Shown here one piece after another: positions 16,393 through 25,620 of a DNA stretch of 64,000 bases. The position numbers and the translations under genes are program-made. Numbering within the stretch: position 1 is the first letter of the stretch; each line of letters opens with the position of its first letter. The DNA is from Nocardia albiluteola. Lineage in GTDB: Bacteria; Actinomycetota; Actinomycetes; Mycobacteriales; Mycobacteriaceae. The notes beneath the pieces were generated by a model. It searched no databases, was not told where the DNA came from, and worked only from the letters and a program-made list of their open reading frames with translations. The stretch spans positions 19,785-83,784 of the forward strand of contig NZ_JAHKNI010000027.1 of the NCBI RefSeq assembly GCF_018860155.1, written 5' to 3'.

Positions 16393-17907
16393 ATGTCACC
16401 CCAGGTACTCATCGCCGGAGCCGGGCCGACCGGCCTGACCCTCGCCATCGATCTGGCCCGCCGGGGCGTCACGGTACGGATAGTCGACCAGGCCGAAGAG
16501 TTCTTCGCCGGATCTCGGGGAGACGGCATCCAGCCGCGCACGCTGGAGATATTCGAGGATCTGAGCGTCCTGGACGCGGTGCACGCGGCCGGATCGCCGC
16601 AGGCGCCGATGCGCGTGTTCCTCGACGGCGAGTTCGTCACCGAGCAGCGGATGAGCGATCTGCGCGAGTCGACTCCGGATGTGCCGTATGCGAATCCGTG
16701 GGTGCTGGGCCAGTCCGATACCGAGGCGATCCTGCGCTCGCGCCTGGCCGAGTTCGGCGTCGAGGTCGAATTGTCCACGGCCCTGGTCACATTCACCCAG
16801 GATGCCGAGGGTGTCGCCGCCGTGCTCGCGGGGCCGGGCGGCCCCGAGACGATGCGCGCGGACTATCTGGTCGGCGCGGACGGCGGTCGCAGCACGGTGC
16901 GCAAGACCCTCGCCATCGTCTTCGAGGGCAGCACGGACGAATCGATCCGGATGCTGCTCGGCGACGTCCCTGCCGACGCGCTCGACCACGAGTTCGGCTA
17001 CTGGTTCGCCGCGGCGCGGGAACCGGGCGCGGGAATCGCGCTGACCCCGCTGCCCGGACGGCGGCTGTTCCAGTTCGCGGCGCCGCTGGCCCAGGATGCC
17101 GAACCCACCCGCGCGGTGCTTCAGGACCAGTTCGACCGGCTGTCCGGGCGCGCCGACGTCGCGCTCGGTGAACCTGTCTGGTCCACGGTATGGCGGCCGA
17201 ATATCCGTCTCGCACAGCGCTTCCGGGATGGACGGGTCTTCCTGGCGGGCGACGCCGCGCACGCCCATCCCCCCACCGGCGGGCAGGGCATGAACACGGG
17301 CATCGCGGACGCCTACAACCTGGGCTGGAAGCTGGCCGCCGCGCTCGCGGGCACTCCCGAGGCGCTGGACACCTACGAGCCCGAACGCCGCGCGGTCGCC
17401 GCGCGGGTCCTGGGCCTGAGCTCGGACCTGCTCGACAAGCACGTGTCGGGCGAACCGGACGCACTGCATCGCGGCGAGGAGACCCATCAGCTTTCGGTCA
17501 CCTATCGCGCCCCCGGCGCGTCCGGCGCCCTCGTCGCGGGCGACCGCGCGCCGGACGCTCCCCTGCGCCGCTCCGACGGCACATCGATCCGCCTCTTCCA
17601 GCTACTCGCGGGCCCATGCTTCACCTTGCTGCACTTCCAGCCCGCCAGGACCTCCACCACTCCAGCCGACGACATTACGGTCCGGACCGCACCCGCCGAC
17701 CTCACCGGCGCGGCGGACGACCTCCCGACGACGCTCACAGCGGGCTCCACCATCAGGGAGTTCTCGCTGACCACGCCCGATACCGACCCCCGCGGCGACC
17801 AGTTGCTCGCCGTCGACAACCACGCATTCACCGCTTACGACGCCGTTCCCGGCACCCGGATCCTGATCCGCCCGGACGGCTATCTGGCCTGGCGCAGCGA
17901 TCGCTGA
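16393..17907 (+). CDS. FAD-dependent aromatic monooxygenase (PheA/TfdB-type)
   Basis: 504 residues. The FAD-binding GAGPTGLTLAIDLARRG is at residues about 8-24, DYLVGADGGRSTVRK is the DG motif near 160, and GDAAHAHPPTGGQGMNTGIA is the GD motif near 290. A C-terminal thioredoxin-like domain (GDRAPDAPLRR and onward) is typical of the phenol hydroxylase and pentachlorophenol monooxygenase group. AGGAG at 16383-16387 serves ATG 16393. Control by the divergent TetR gene suggests induction by an aromatic compound or antibiotic. The substrate cannot be named. Confidence 0.8.
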   Translation: MSPQVLIAGAGPTGLTLAIDLARRGVTVRIVDQAEEFFAGSRGDGIQPRTLEIFEDLSVLDAVHAAGSPQAPMRVFLDGEFVTEQRMSDLRESTPDVPYANPWVLGQSDTEAILRSRLAEFGVEVELSTALVTFTQDAEGVAAVLAGPGGPETMRADYLVGADGGRSTVRKTLAIVFEGSTDESIRMLLGDVPADALDHEFGYWFAAAREPGAGIALTPLPGRRLFQFAAPLAQDAEPTRAVLQDQFDRLSGRADVALGEPVWSTVWRPNIRLAQRFRDGRVFLAGDAAHAHPPTGGQGMNTGIADAYNLGWKLAAALAGTPEALDTYEPERRAVAARVLGLSSDLLDKHVSGEPDALHRGEETHQLSVTYRAPGASGALVAGDRAPDAPLRRSDGTSIRLFQLLAGPCFTLLHFQPARTSTTPADDITVRTAPADLTGAADDLPTTLTAGSTIREFSLTTPDTDPRGDQLLAVDNHAFTAYDAVPGTRILIRPDGYLAWRSDR

Positions 17908-18100
17908 CACGTCCCGCGTCCCCGGACGGACGTCCGACCTACATCGATGGATGAATCCCGGTGTGGCCCGGACGGTCTCGATCTTGGATCCTTTCTGCTG
18001 GCGCGCAAGCCTGTCCGCGCCGGTGCCCGTACGCTCTACGGTGTTCGGGCGACCGAGTGCGCGGTCGGAAGATGAGGACATCGGGTAGGGGTTGATAGCG

Positions 18101-19270
18101 ATGTTGGTGAAGGTCCGTGGTGACGACCCGTCACGGCTGTCCAGTACCGAGCGGACGGTGGTGAACTGGCTCAAGTCGTGGACCGGGTCGCATGCGCTCG
18201 GCGGTATCGCGCTCGTGCGGTCGCGCGCGGCCGACGTCATCGTGTGGACGCCGAAGACCTGCGTGGTGGTCGTGGTGAAGGGCTTCACCGAGCGGGTCAA
18301 CGGCACCCTGCGGTGTTCGGACACCGAGCCCTGGACCATCGACGGCGCCCTGGCCCCGCTCGAGGACGTCGACCAAGGCACCGAGCCGATGGACGAGATC
18401 CATTACCGCACGAGCGAACTCGAACGCGAACTGCGCTCCGCGCCCGGGCGCGAATCGGTCGCGGTGATGGGCATCGTGCTGATCATCCCGCAGCTGGGCA
18501 CCCGGATCGCGCTGGAGAAAGGCCCGCTGCCACCGGGAATCGACGTGGTGGTGGGCGATGGGCCCTCGTCGTTGCGCGCCTATTTCACCCGGATCGCGGG
18601 CGACGAATCCGGCGCGGGCGGGCCCGATTCCTGGGATGCCGCGCAGGTCGGCCAGGCTCTGGGCATGCTCGGATTCGCAGCGGCGGCAACCTACTCCGAT
18701 CTCGTCGCCGAGGGCTTCGGGACTCCCAGCGCGAAACGCGCCGCGGCACCGGAACCCGTCGCGGCGCAGCGGGCCGCGGCGCTGCCGGTCCCCGAGCCCG
18801 AGCCGGCACCGCCGCGGAGCGCGCCGCGTCCCACGCCACCGCGGCCGCGCTCCGCTCCGCCACGCGAATTCGCCGCCGCACCACCGCCGGTCACTCCCCC
18901 GCGCGAATTCGCCGCGGCTCGGGCCCAATCCCCCGCCGGGGCACCCGAATCCGGGGCGGCGCCGTCGTATCAGCCCACGCCGCAACCGTATTCGGTGCCG
19001 TTCGATCCACGCCCCCCCAAGGCCGAGCGCCCACCCCGCGGCAATCGCAGCATCGCACCGCTGATCGTGCTCGGCTTCCTGGTGGTCGTGCTGGCCGTGG
19101 CGGCCATGTGCACCGGCGGCGGAGGCGGCAAACGCACCACCCCGGCGCCGGGATCGTCCCAGACGACCCTCACCACACCACCGTCGTTCACCACCGCCCC
19201 CGAACGCACCATCCCGACCGACACCAACGGCCCGGCCTGCTTCCCCCTGCAGCCCTGCCCGGGCAGCTGA
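18101..19270 (+). CDS. NERD-like domain protein with proline-rich linker and C-terminal membrane helix
   Basis: 389 residues. The N-terminal ~70 residues (LSSTERTVVNWLKSW, then RAADVIVWTPKTCVVVVVKG) resemble the start of a nuclease-related NERD domain, but the usual E-V-K ending reads VVVVKG, so the acidic catalytic residue seems missing. Residues about 215-315 are rich in Pro, Ala and Arg. A single hydrophobic helix, PLIVLGFLVVVLAVAAMC, is near 320-337 and is followed by a short Thr/Pro tail outside. Function unknown; it looks like a single-pass membrane protein with the folded domain in the cytoplasm. ATG 18101 is used with GTAGGGG upstream; TTG 18092 is possible. Confidence 0.6.
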   Translation: MLVKVRGDDPSRLSSTERTVVNWLKSWTGSHALGGIALVRSRAADVIVWTPKTCVVVVVKGFTERVNGTLRCSDTEPWTIDGALAPLEDVDQGTEPMDEIHYRTSELERELRSAPGRESVAVMGIVLIIPQLGTRIALEKGPLPPGIDVVVGDGPSSLRAYFTRIAGDESGAGGPDSWDAAQVGQALGMLGFAAAATYSDLVAEGFGTPSAKRAAAPEPVAAQRAAALPVPEPEPAPPRSAPRPTPPRPRSAPPREFAAAPPPVTPPREFAAARAQSPAGAPESGAAPSYQPTPQPYSVPFDPRPPKAERPPRGNRSIAPLIVLGFLVVVLAVAAMCTGGGGGKRTTPAPGSSQTTLTTPPSFTTAPERTIPTDTNGPACFPLQPCPGS

Positions 19271-19280
19271 ACATCGTCAC

Positions 19281-19314
19281 AAAAAGGGCCGAGCGGTTTT
19301 CCACCGTTCGGCCC
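19281..19314 (-). terminator. Rho-independent terminator of ctaB
   Basis: GGGCCGAGCGG and CCGTTCGGCCC pair over 11 bases with one G-T. On the minus strand the stem is followed by TTTTT, 16 bases after the ctaB stop. It is also placed to stop the convergent gene ending at 19270. Confidence 0.75.
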
Positions 19315-19329
19315 TGATGCGTTCACCCC

Positions 19330-20313
19330 TCAGAAGAACATATGGCCAATTGTGTGCCAGCCCAGCACGGAATCCACTGCCAGGCCGCAGAATACGACGG
19401 CCAGATAGTTGTTCGACTGCAGGAACAGCCGCAGCGGCTTCACCGACTCCCCGCGCCGCACACCGGCGTACAGCTGATGCGCCATCAGCAGGAACCACGC
19501 GCCCGCCGCCAGCGCGACAGCGCCGTAGATGACGCCCGTGGCCGGAATCAGCGCCAGCGTGGCCAGCACCGTGAGCCAGGTGTAGATGACGATCTGCTTG
19601 GTCACCGCACGCTCGGTGGCCACCACGGGCAGCATCGGCACCCCCGCCGCGCGGTAGTCCTCCTTGTACCGCATGGCCAGCGCCCAGGTGTGCGGCGGTG
19701 TCCAGAAGAAGATCACCAGGAACAGCACGATCGCGGGCCAGCCGATGGTGCCCGTCACCGCGGACCAGCCGACCAGCACCGGCATGCAGCCGGCCGCGCC
19801 GCCCCACACGACGTTCTGCGAGGTGCGGCGCTTGAGCCCCATCGTGTAGACCAAGACATAGAACAGGATGGTCGCGACCACCAGCAGACCGGACAGCAGA
19901 TTCGCCTGCCACCACAGCCACGCGAAGGATCCGACGCCCAGGGTCACACCGAAGACGAAGGCATTGCGCGTCGGCACGGCCTCGCGCGCCAGGGGCCGCT
20001 TCGAGGTCCGCTTCATCACCTTGTCGATGTCGGCATCCGCCACGCAGTTCAAGGTGTTCGCGCTGGCCGCACCCATCCAGCCGCCGAACAGGGTGGCCAG
20101 GATCAGCCGGATCTCGACGTGGCCGCGGTCGGCCAGCAGCATGGTGGGGATCGTGGCCACCAGCAGCAGTTCGATCACGCGCGGCTTGGTCAGCGCGATG
20201 TAGGCCAGCACCCGCCGGGTCAGCGCCGAGAGTGGTCCGGTGCCGGTGACACGGTCCGCCAGCACCGTCGAGGAGGAGCCATGCGCGCCACCCGGGTGTT
20301 GCCCAATCCGCAC
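19330..20313 (-). CDS. ctaB: Protohaem IX farnesyltransferase (haem O synthase)
   Basis: 327 residues, UbiA superfamily with about nine membrane helices. The two Asp-rich sites are NTLNCVADADIDKVMKRTSK and the later FWTPPHTWALAMRYKEDYRA. TKPRVIELLLVATIPTMLLA and LKRRTSQNVVWGGAAGCMP are family hallmarks. It transfers a farnesyl group to haem B. GTG 20313 is chosen because GAGGAG lies five bases before it; the frame is open to 20337. It is divergent from tkt, as in mycobacteria. Confidence 0.9.
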   Translation of the reverse strand: MRIGQHPGGAHGSSSTVLADRVTGTGPLSALTRRVLAYIALTKPRVIELLLVATIPTMLLADRGHVEIRLILATLFGGWMGAASANTLNCVADADIDKVMKRTSKRPLAREAVPTRNAFVFGVTLGVGSFAWLWWQANLLSGLLVVATILFYVLVYTMGLKRRTSQNVVWGGAAGCMPVLVGWSAVTGTIGWPAIVLFLVIFFWTPPHTWALAMRYKEDYRAAGVPMLPVVATERAVTKQIVIYTWLTVLATLALIPATGVIYGAVALAAGAWFLLMAHQLYAGVRRGESVKPLRLFLQSNNYLAVVFCGLAVDSVLGWHTIGHMFF

Positions 20314-20774
20314 TGTTTCTCCTCGCAGGTGGTGCATCGATCCGGTTACGGAACTTCGGCGCGCCAGCTCGGCGGAACCCCTTCGACCAGGGCACTCCTC
20401 CGGCGGCAGCGCCGACTACTACACACGATGGTAGACCCTGGCCGGGAGTGCTCCCGCACCCCCTGCCGCGAATCCGCCCCTGTCGCAGCCACAGTCTCGC
20501 CCCTCACCCGGCCCGGCGCCGCCAACCGGCGTCATGGCCCCCTGCCGATCGCGCCGGGCCGCGGCCCCGGCGCGCGGTCGCGCCGCCACGTGCGCAAACG
20601 ACACCCTCGGCTCGCCCGGACGGTATCGGACAGCGCGAATACGACCGTGACGAAACAGTAGACACGGCCCGGTCCGGCAGGGTTCTGTCGTCACGACCGG
20701 GGCCGGGCCTCTAGGGTGGTGGGCAACAGCCCAATCCGCCCCTGAAGTTGACGAAGGTCAGGAGAATTCCGGTC
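20314..20774. promoter_or_regulatory. 461-base divergent promoter region between ctaB and tkt
   Basis: No gene. Candidate -10 hexamers are TAGGGT at 20712-20717 for tkt and, on the minus strand, TACCAT at 20433-20428 for ctaB, which would give leaders of about 55 and 110 bases. I could not assign -35 elements. Confidence 0.4.
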
Positions 20775-22919
20775 GTGTCAGTCACAGACGACATCCGCGC
20801 CCTCACCCAGCCGAACCATCCGGCCGACTGGACCGAATTGGACACCAAGGCGGTCGACACCGTCCGCGTGCTCGCCGCGGACGCTGTGCAGAAGGTCGGC
20901 AACGGCCATCCCGGCACGGCGATGAGCCTGGCGCCGCTGGCGTACACGCTCTACCAGCGCATCATGCGCCTGGATCCGACCGATCCGACGTGGGCCGGCC
21001 GCGACCGGTTCGTGCTGTCGTGCGGGCATTCCAGCCTCACCCAGTACATCCAGCTGTACCTGGGCGGCTTCGGCCTCGAGCTCACCGATCTCGAGGCGTT
21101 GCGCACCTGGGGATCGCTGACCCCGGGCCACCCGGAATACCGGCACACCGAGGGCATAGAGATCACCACCGGGCCGCTCGGCCAGGGCCTGGCCTCCGCG
21201 GTCGGCATGGCAATGGCCGCGCGGCGCGAGCGGGGCCTGTTCGATCCGGCCGCCGCGACCGGCGCGAGCCCGTTCGACCACTTCGTCTACGTCATCGCCT
21301 CCGACGGCGACATCGAGGAGGGCGTCACCTCCGAGGCCTCCTCGCTGGCGGGCACCCAGGAGCTGGGCAACCTGATCGTCATCTACGACGACAACAAGAT
21401 CTCCATCGAGGACGACACCCGCATCGCCCTGGGCGAGGACACCGCGGCGCGCTACCGCGCCTACGGCTGGCACGTGCAGGAGGTCGAGGGCGGGGAGAAC
21501 GTCACCGCCATCGAGGCCGCGATCGAGGCCGCCAAGGCGGTCACCGACAAGCCGTCGTTCATCCAGCTGCGCACCATCATCGGCTACCCGGCACCGAAGA
21601 AGATGAACTCCGGCGCGGCGCACGGCGCGGCCCTGGGCGCGGACGAGGTCGCGGCCACCAAGAAGGTCCTGGGCTTCGATCCGGACAAGTCCTTCGACGT
21701 CGCCGCCGAGGTCATCGCCCACACCCGCACCAACTCCGCCGATCGCGCCAAGGCAGCGCGCGCGGCCTGGCAGGACCAGTTCGACGCGTGGGCCAAGGCC
21801 AACCCGGAGAACAAGGTCCTGTTCGATCGCCTGCAGAAGCGCACGCTGCCCGAGCGCTGGGAGACCGGCCTGCCGACCTGGGACGCCGATCCCAAGGGCA
21901 CCTCGACCCGTAAGGCCTCGGGCAAGGTGCTGGCGCAGCTGGCCCCCGTGCTGCCCGAATTGTGGGGCGGCTCGGCCGATCTGGCCGAATCGAACAACAC
22001 CACGATGCCCGACGTGCTCAGCTTCGGCCCCACCGCGATCAGCACCGGCGCGTGGAAGACCGACCCGTACGGCCGCACCCTGCACTTCGGTGTCCGCGAG
22101 CACGCGATGGGCTCGATCCTCAACGGCATCGCCCTGCACGGCCCGACCCGCCCGTACGGCGGCACCTTCCTGGTGTTCTCCGACTACATGCGCCCCGCGG
22201 TGCGCCTGGCCGCGCTGATGCGGATCCCGGCCACCTACGTGTGGACGCACGACTCCATCGGCCTCGGCGAGGACGGCCCCACCCACCAGCCGATCGAGCA
22301 CCTGGCCGCGCTGCGCGCCATCCCCGGCCTGAACGTGGTGCGTCCGGGCGACGCCAACGAGACCGCGCACGCCTGGCGGACGGTCCTGGAACTCGGTAGC
22401 GCCGAACGGCATTCGCACTTCAAGCCCGCCGATGCCGTGCACACCGACGGCCCGTCGGCGCTGGCGCTGACCCGTCAGGACCTGCCGGTGCTCGAGGGGA
22501 CCAGCTACGAGGGCGTGCGCCGCGGCGGCTACGTGCTGGCCGAATCCTCCACCGGCACACCGCAGGTAATCCTGATCGCGACCGGTTCGGAACTGCAGCT
22601 CGCGGTCGAGGCGCGCACTAGGCTGGAGGCGCAGGGCATCGGTACCCGGGTGGTGTCCATGCCGTGTGTCGAGTGGTTCGACGCACAGGACAAGGCCTAC
22701 CGGGACGAGGTCCTGCCGCCCGCCGTCCGGGCCCGCGTCACCGTCGAGGCCGGAATAGCGATGCCGTGGCACCGGTTCACCGGTGCGGACGGCGAGAACG
22801 TGTCGATCGAGCACTTCGGTGCCTCGGCCGACTACAAGACCCTGTTCCGCGAGTTCGGCTTCACCGCCGACGCCGTGGTCGAGGCCGCCCAGCGTTCACT
22901 CGACAAGGTGAAGGGATAA
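20775..22919 (+). CDS. tkt: Transketolase
   Basis: 714 residues, thiamine diphosphate-dependent. Motifs: NGHPGTAMSLAPLAYTLYQR near residue 42, SDGDIEEGVTSEASSLAGTQ for ThDP/Mg2+ binding, the DDNKISIED segment, and in the second half VREHAMGSILNGIALHG and GGTFLVFSDYMRPAVRLAAL. It exchanges two-carbon units in the non-oxidative pentose phosphate pathway. GTG 20775 has AGGAGA nine bases before it. It is the first gene of tkt-tal-zwf-opcA, with gaps of five bases or overlaps. Confidence 0.95.
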   Translation: MSVTDDIRALTQPNHPADWTELDTKAVDTVRVLAADAVQKVGNGHPGTAMSLAPLAYTLYQRIMRLDPTDPTWAGRDRFVLSCGHSSLTQYIQLYLGGFGLELTDLEALRTWGSLTPGHPEYRHTEGIEITTGPLGQGLASAVGMAMAARRERGLFDPAAATGASPFDHFVYVIASDGDIEEGVTSEASSLAGTQELGNLIVIYDDNKISIEDDTRIALGEDTAARYRAYGWHVQEVEGGENVTAIEAAIEAAKAVTDKPSFIQLRTIIGYPAPKKMNSGAAHGAALGADEVAATKKVLGFDPDKSFDVAAEVIAHTRTNSADRAKAARAAWQDQFDAWAKANPENKVLFDRLQKRTLPERWETGLPTWDADPKGTSTRKASGKVLAQLAPVLPELWGGSADLAESNNTTMPDVLSFGPTAISTGAWKTDPYGRTLHFGVREHAMGSILNGIALHGPTRPYGGTFLVFSDYMRPAVRLAALMRIPATYVWTHDSIGLGEDGPTHQPIEHLAALRAIPGLNVVRPGDANETAHAWRTVLELGSAERHSHFKPADAVHTDGPSALALTRQDLPVLEGTSYEGVRRGGYVLAESSTGTPQVILIATGSELQLAVEARTRLEAQGIGTRVVSMPCVEWFDAQDKAYRDEVLPPAVRARVTVEAGIAMPWHRFTGADGENVSIEHFGASADYKTLFREFGFTADAVVEAAQRSLDKVKG

Positions 22920-22924
22920 GCGTT

Positions 22925-24052
22925 ATGGCACAGAACGAAAACCTCGCGGCACTGTCCGCGGCGGGAGTATCGGTATGGCTCGACGATCTGTCGCGGGACC
23001 GCATCCGGTCCGGCAACCTCGCCGACCTGATCGCCACCCGCAGCGTGGTCGGCGTGACCACCAACCCGACGATCTTCCAGGGCGCCCTGAGCAAGGGCAC
23101 CGCGTATGACGAGCAGATCAAGGAGCTCGCCGCGCGCGGCGCGGACGTCGACTCGGCGATCCGCACCATCACCACCGACGACGTCCGCTCGGCCTGCGAC
23201 ATCTTCACCGAGACGTTCGAGCGCACCGGCGGTGTCGACGGCCGGGTCTCCATCGAGGTCGACCCGCGCTTCGCCTTCGACACCGACAAGACGGTCGCGC
23301 AGGCGATCGAGCTGTGGAAGATCGTCGACCGGCCGAACCTGCTGATCAAGATCCCGGCGACCGAGGCGGGCCTGCCCGCCATCACCAAGGTCATCTCCGA
23401 GGGCATCAGCGTGAACGTGACGCTGATCTTCTCGGTCGAGCGCTACCGCGCGGTGATGGGCGCCTACCTGGACGGTCTGCGCAACGCGAAGATCGCCGGG
23501 CACGATCTGGCCCGAATCCATTCGGTCGCTTCGTTCTTCGTCTCCCGCGTGGACACCGAGATCGACAAGCGGCTCGAGGCCATCGGCACCCCCGAGGCCC
23601 TGGAGCTGCGCGGCAAGGCCGGCATCGCCAACGCCCGCCTGGCCTACGTCGCATACCAGGACGTCTTCGACGGCGGCCAGCACACCTCCACGTTCGCCGG
23701 CCTGGCCGCCTCCGGCGGCGCGACCAAGCAGCGTCCGCTGTGGGCCTCCACCGGTGTGAAGAATCCCGACTACCCGGACACCATGTACATCACCGAGCTC
23801 GTGGCTCCCAACACGGTGAACACGCTGCCGGAGAAGACCATGCAGGCCTTCGCCGACCACGGTCCCCTCGAGGGCGACAAGGTCTCCGGCACGGGCGCGG
23901 CCGCCCAGGATGTGTTCGACCAGCTCACCGCCGTCGGCATCGACCTGAGCGACGTCTTCGACGTGCTCGAGCGCGAGGGCGTGGACAAGTTCGAGAAGTC
24001 CTGGGAAGAACTGCTCACCGCTACCACGGCCGAACTCACCGGGGGCAAGTAA
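22925..24052 (+). CDS. tal: Transaldolase
   Basis: 375 residues, class I aldolase barrel of the long actinobacterial type. VVGVTTNPTIFQGALSKG opens the barrel; LLIKIPATEAGLPAI carries the Schiff-base lysine; then VNVTLIFSVERYRAV and LWASTGVKNPDYPDTMYITE. It moves the dihydroxyacetone unit between sugar phosphates. ATG 22925 is five bases after the tkt stop, so translation is probably coupled. Confidence 0.95.
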   Translation: MAQNENLAALSAAGVSVWLDDLSRDRIRSGNLADLIATRSVVGVTTNPTIFQGALSKGTAYDEQIKELAARGADVDSAIRTITTDDVRSACDIFTETFERTGGVDGRVSIEVDPRFAFDTDKTVAQAIELWKIVDRPNLLIKIPATEAGLPAITKVISEGISVNVTLIFSVERYRAVMGAYLDGLRNAKIAGHDLARIHSVASFFVSRVDTEIDKRLEAIGTPEALELRGKAGIANARLAYVAYQDVFDGGQHTSTFAGLAASGGATKQRPLWASTGVKNPDYPDTMYITELVAPNTVNTLPEKTMQAFADHGPLEGDKVSGTGAAAQDVFDQLTAVGIDLSDVFDVLEREGVDKFEKSWEELLTATTAELTGGK

Positions 24053-24057
24053 CCGAT

Positions 24058-25620
24058 ATGGCCGGAGACGAGACAGCGGCCGTCCCGGTGAATCCGCTGC
24101 GCGAGGAGCGCGACAAGCGGTTACCCCGGATCGCAGGCCCGTGCAGCATGGTGATCTTCGGTGTGACCGGGGATCTCTCGCGCAAGAAGCTCATGCCCGC
24201 GATCTACGACCTCGCGAACCGGGGGCTGCTGCCGCCCGGTTTCGCGCTGGTCGGTTTCGCGCGCCGGGACTACAAGGACGAGGACTTCGCGCAGGTCGTC
24301 CTCGAGGCGGTCAAGGACCACTCCCGCACGCCGTTCCGCCAGGAGGTCTGGGAGCAGCTGTCCGAGGGCATCCGCTTCGTGCAGGGCACCTTCGAGGACG
24401 ACGCGGCCTTCTCCCAGCTCGCCGCCACGCTCAAACAGCTCGACACCGAGCGCGGCACCGGCGGCAATCACGCCTTCTACCTATCGATTCCGCCCAACGC
24501 CTTCCCGCAGGTGCTCAAGCAGCTCTCGCGCACGGGCCTGGCCAAACCGGCCGATCCGGGCCCGGGTAAGCCCAAACCCTGGCGGCGAGTGGTGATCGAG
24601 AAGCCGTTCGGGCACGATCTGGCCAGCGCCAAGGAGCTCAACGCCCTGGTCAACGAGGTGTTCCCGGAGGAGACGGTCTTCCGGATCGACCACTACCTGG
24701 GCAAGGAGACGGTCCAGAACCTGTTGGCGCTGCGCTTCGCCAACGAGATGTTCGAGCCGATCTGGAACTCCAACTACGTCGACCACGTCCAGATCACGAT
24801 GGCCGAGGACATCGGATTGGGCGGGCGCGCGGGCTATTACGACGGCATCGGCGCCGCGCGCGACGTCATCCAGAACCATCTGCTGCAGCTCATGGCGCTG
24901 ACGGCGATGGAGGATCCGATCAACTTCAACCCGCGCCAGCTCCAGATCGAGAAGATCAAGGTGCTGCAGGCGGCCAAGCTGGTCGAACCGCTCGACGAGA
25001 CCACCGCCCGCGGCCAATACGCCGAGGGCTGGCAGGGCAGCGAGCACGTCGTCGGGCTGCTGGACGAGGAGGGCTTCGACCCGCAGTCCAGCACCGAGAC
25101 GTACGCGGCGATCACCGTCAACGTGGAGACCCGCCGCTGGGCGGGCGTCCCGTTCTACCTGCGCACCGGAAAACGCCTGGGCCGCAGGGTGACCGAGATC
25201 GCGGTGATGTTCAAGCGTGCGCCGCATCTGCCGTTCGACCAGACCATGACCGAGGAACTCGGGCAGAACGCACTGGTGGTGCGGGTGCAGCCGGACGAGG
25301 GCATCACGCTGCGATTCGGGTCCAAGGTGCCCGGGTCCAGCATGGAGGTCCGCGACGTCAACATGGATTTCAGCTACGGCGAGGCGTTCACCGAATCCTC
25401 CCCCGAGGCGTACGAGCGGCTGATACTGGACATGCTGCTCGGGGTGCCGTCGCTGTTCCCGGTCAACGAGGAGGTCGAATTGTCCTGGCGCATCCTCGAT
25501 CCCGTGCTCGAGCACTGGGCCGCCAGCGGTAAACCCGAACCGTACGAATCCGGTACCTGGGGTCCGGACTCGGCCGACGAGATGCTCGCGCGCAGCGGGC
25601 GGGAATGGCGGCGGCCGTGA
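24058..25620 (+). CDS. zwf: Glucose-6-phosphate 1-dehydrogenase
   Basis: 520 residues. The coenzyme site MVIFGVTGDLSRKKLMPAIY is near residue 31, EKPFGHDL follows, and the substrate-binding FRIDHYLGKETVQNLLALRF contains the catalytic histidine region. It is the entry step of the oxidative pentose phosphate pathway, producing NADPH. ATG 24058 follows the tal stop by five bases. The stop overlaps the opcA start, matching the known need for OpcA for activity in actinobacteria. Confidence 0.95.
   Translation: MAGDETAAVPVNPLREERDKRLPRIAGPCSMVIFGVTGDLSRKKLMPAIYDLANRGLLPPGFALVGFARRDYKDEDFAQVVLEAVKDHSRTPFRQEVWEQLSEGIRFVQGTFEDDAAFSQLAATLKQLDTERGTGGNHAFYLSIPPNAFPQVLKQLSRTGLAKPADPGPGKPKPWRRVVIEKPFGHDLASAKELNALVNEVFPEETVFRIDHYLGKETVQNLLALRFANEMFEPIWNSNYVDHVQITMAEDIGLGGRAGYYDGIGAARDVIQNHLLQLMALTAMEDPINFNPRQLQIEKIKVLQAAKLVEPLDETTARGQYAEGWQGSEHVVGLLDEEGFDPQSSTETYAAITVNVETRRWAGVPFYLRTGKRLGRRVTEIAVMFKRAPHLPFDQTMTEELGQNALVVRVQPDEGITLRFGSKVPGSSMEVRDVNMDFSYGEAFTESSPEAYERLILDMLLGVPSLFPVNEEVELSWRILDPVLEHWAASGKPEPYESGTWGPDSADEMLARSGREWRRP

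Noticed and set aside
20778..22814. 678-residue open frame antisense to transketolase
   Set aside because: Lies fully opposite a certain gene; its composition (GDxxGxxH, RxxQ) is the usual complement of GC-rich coding DNA.
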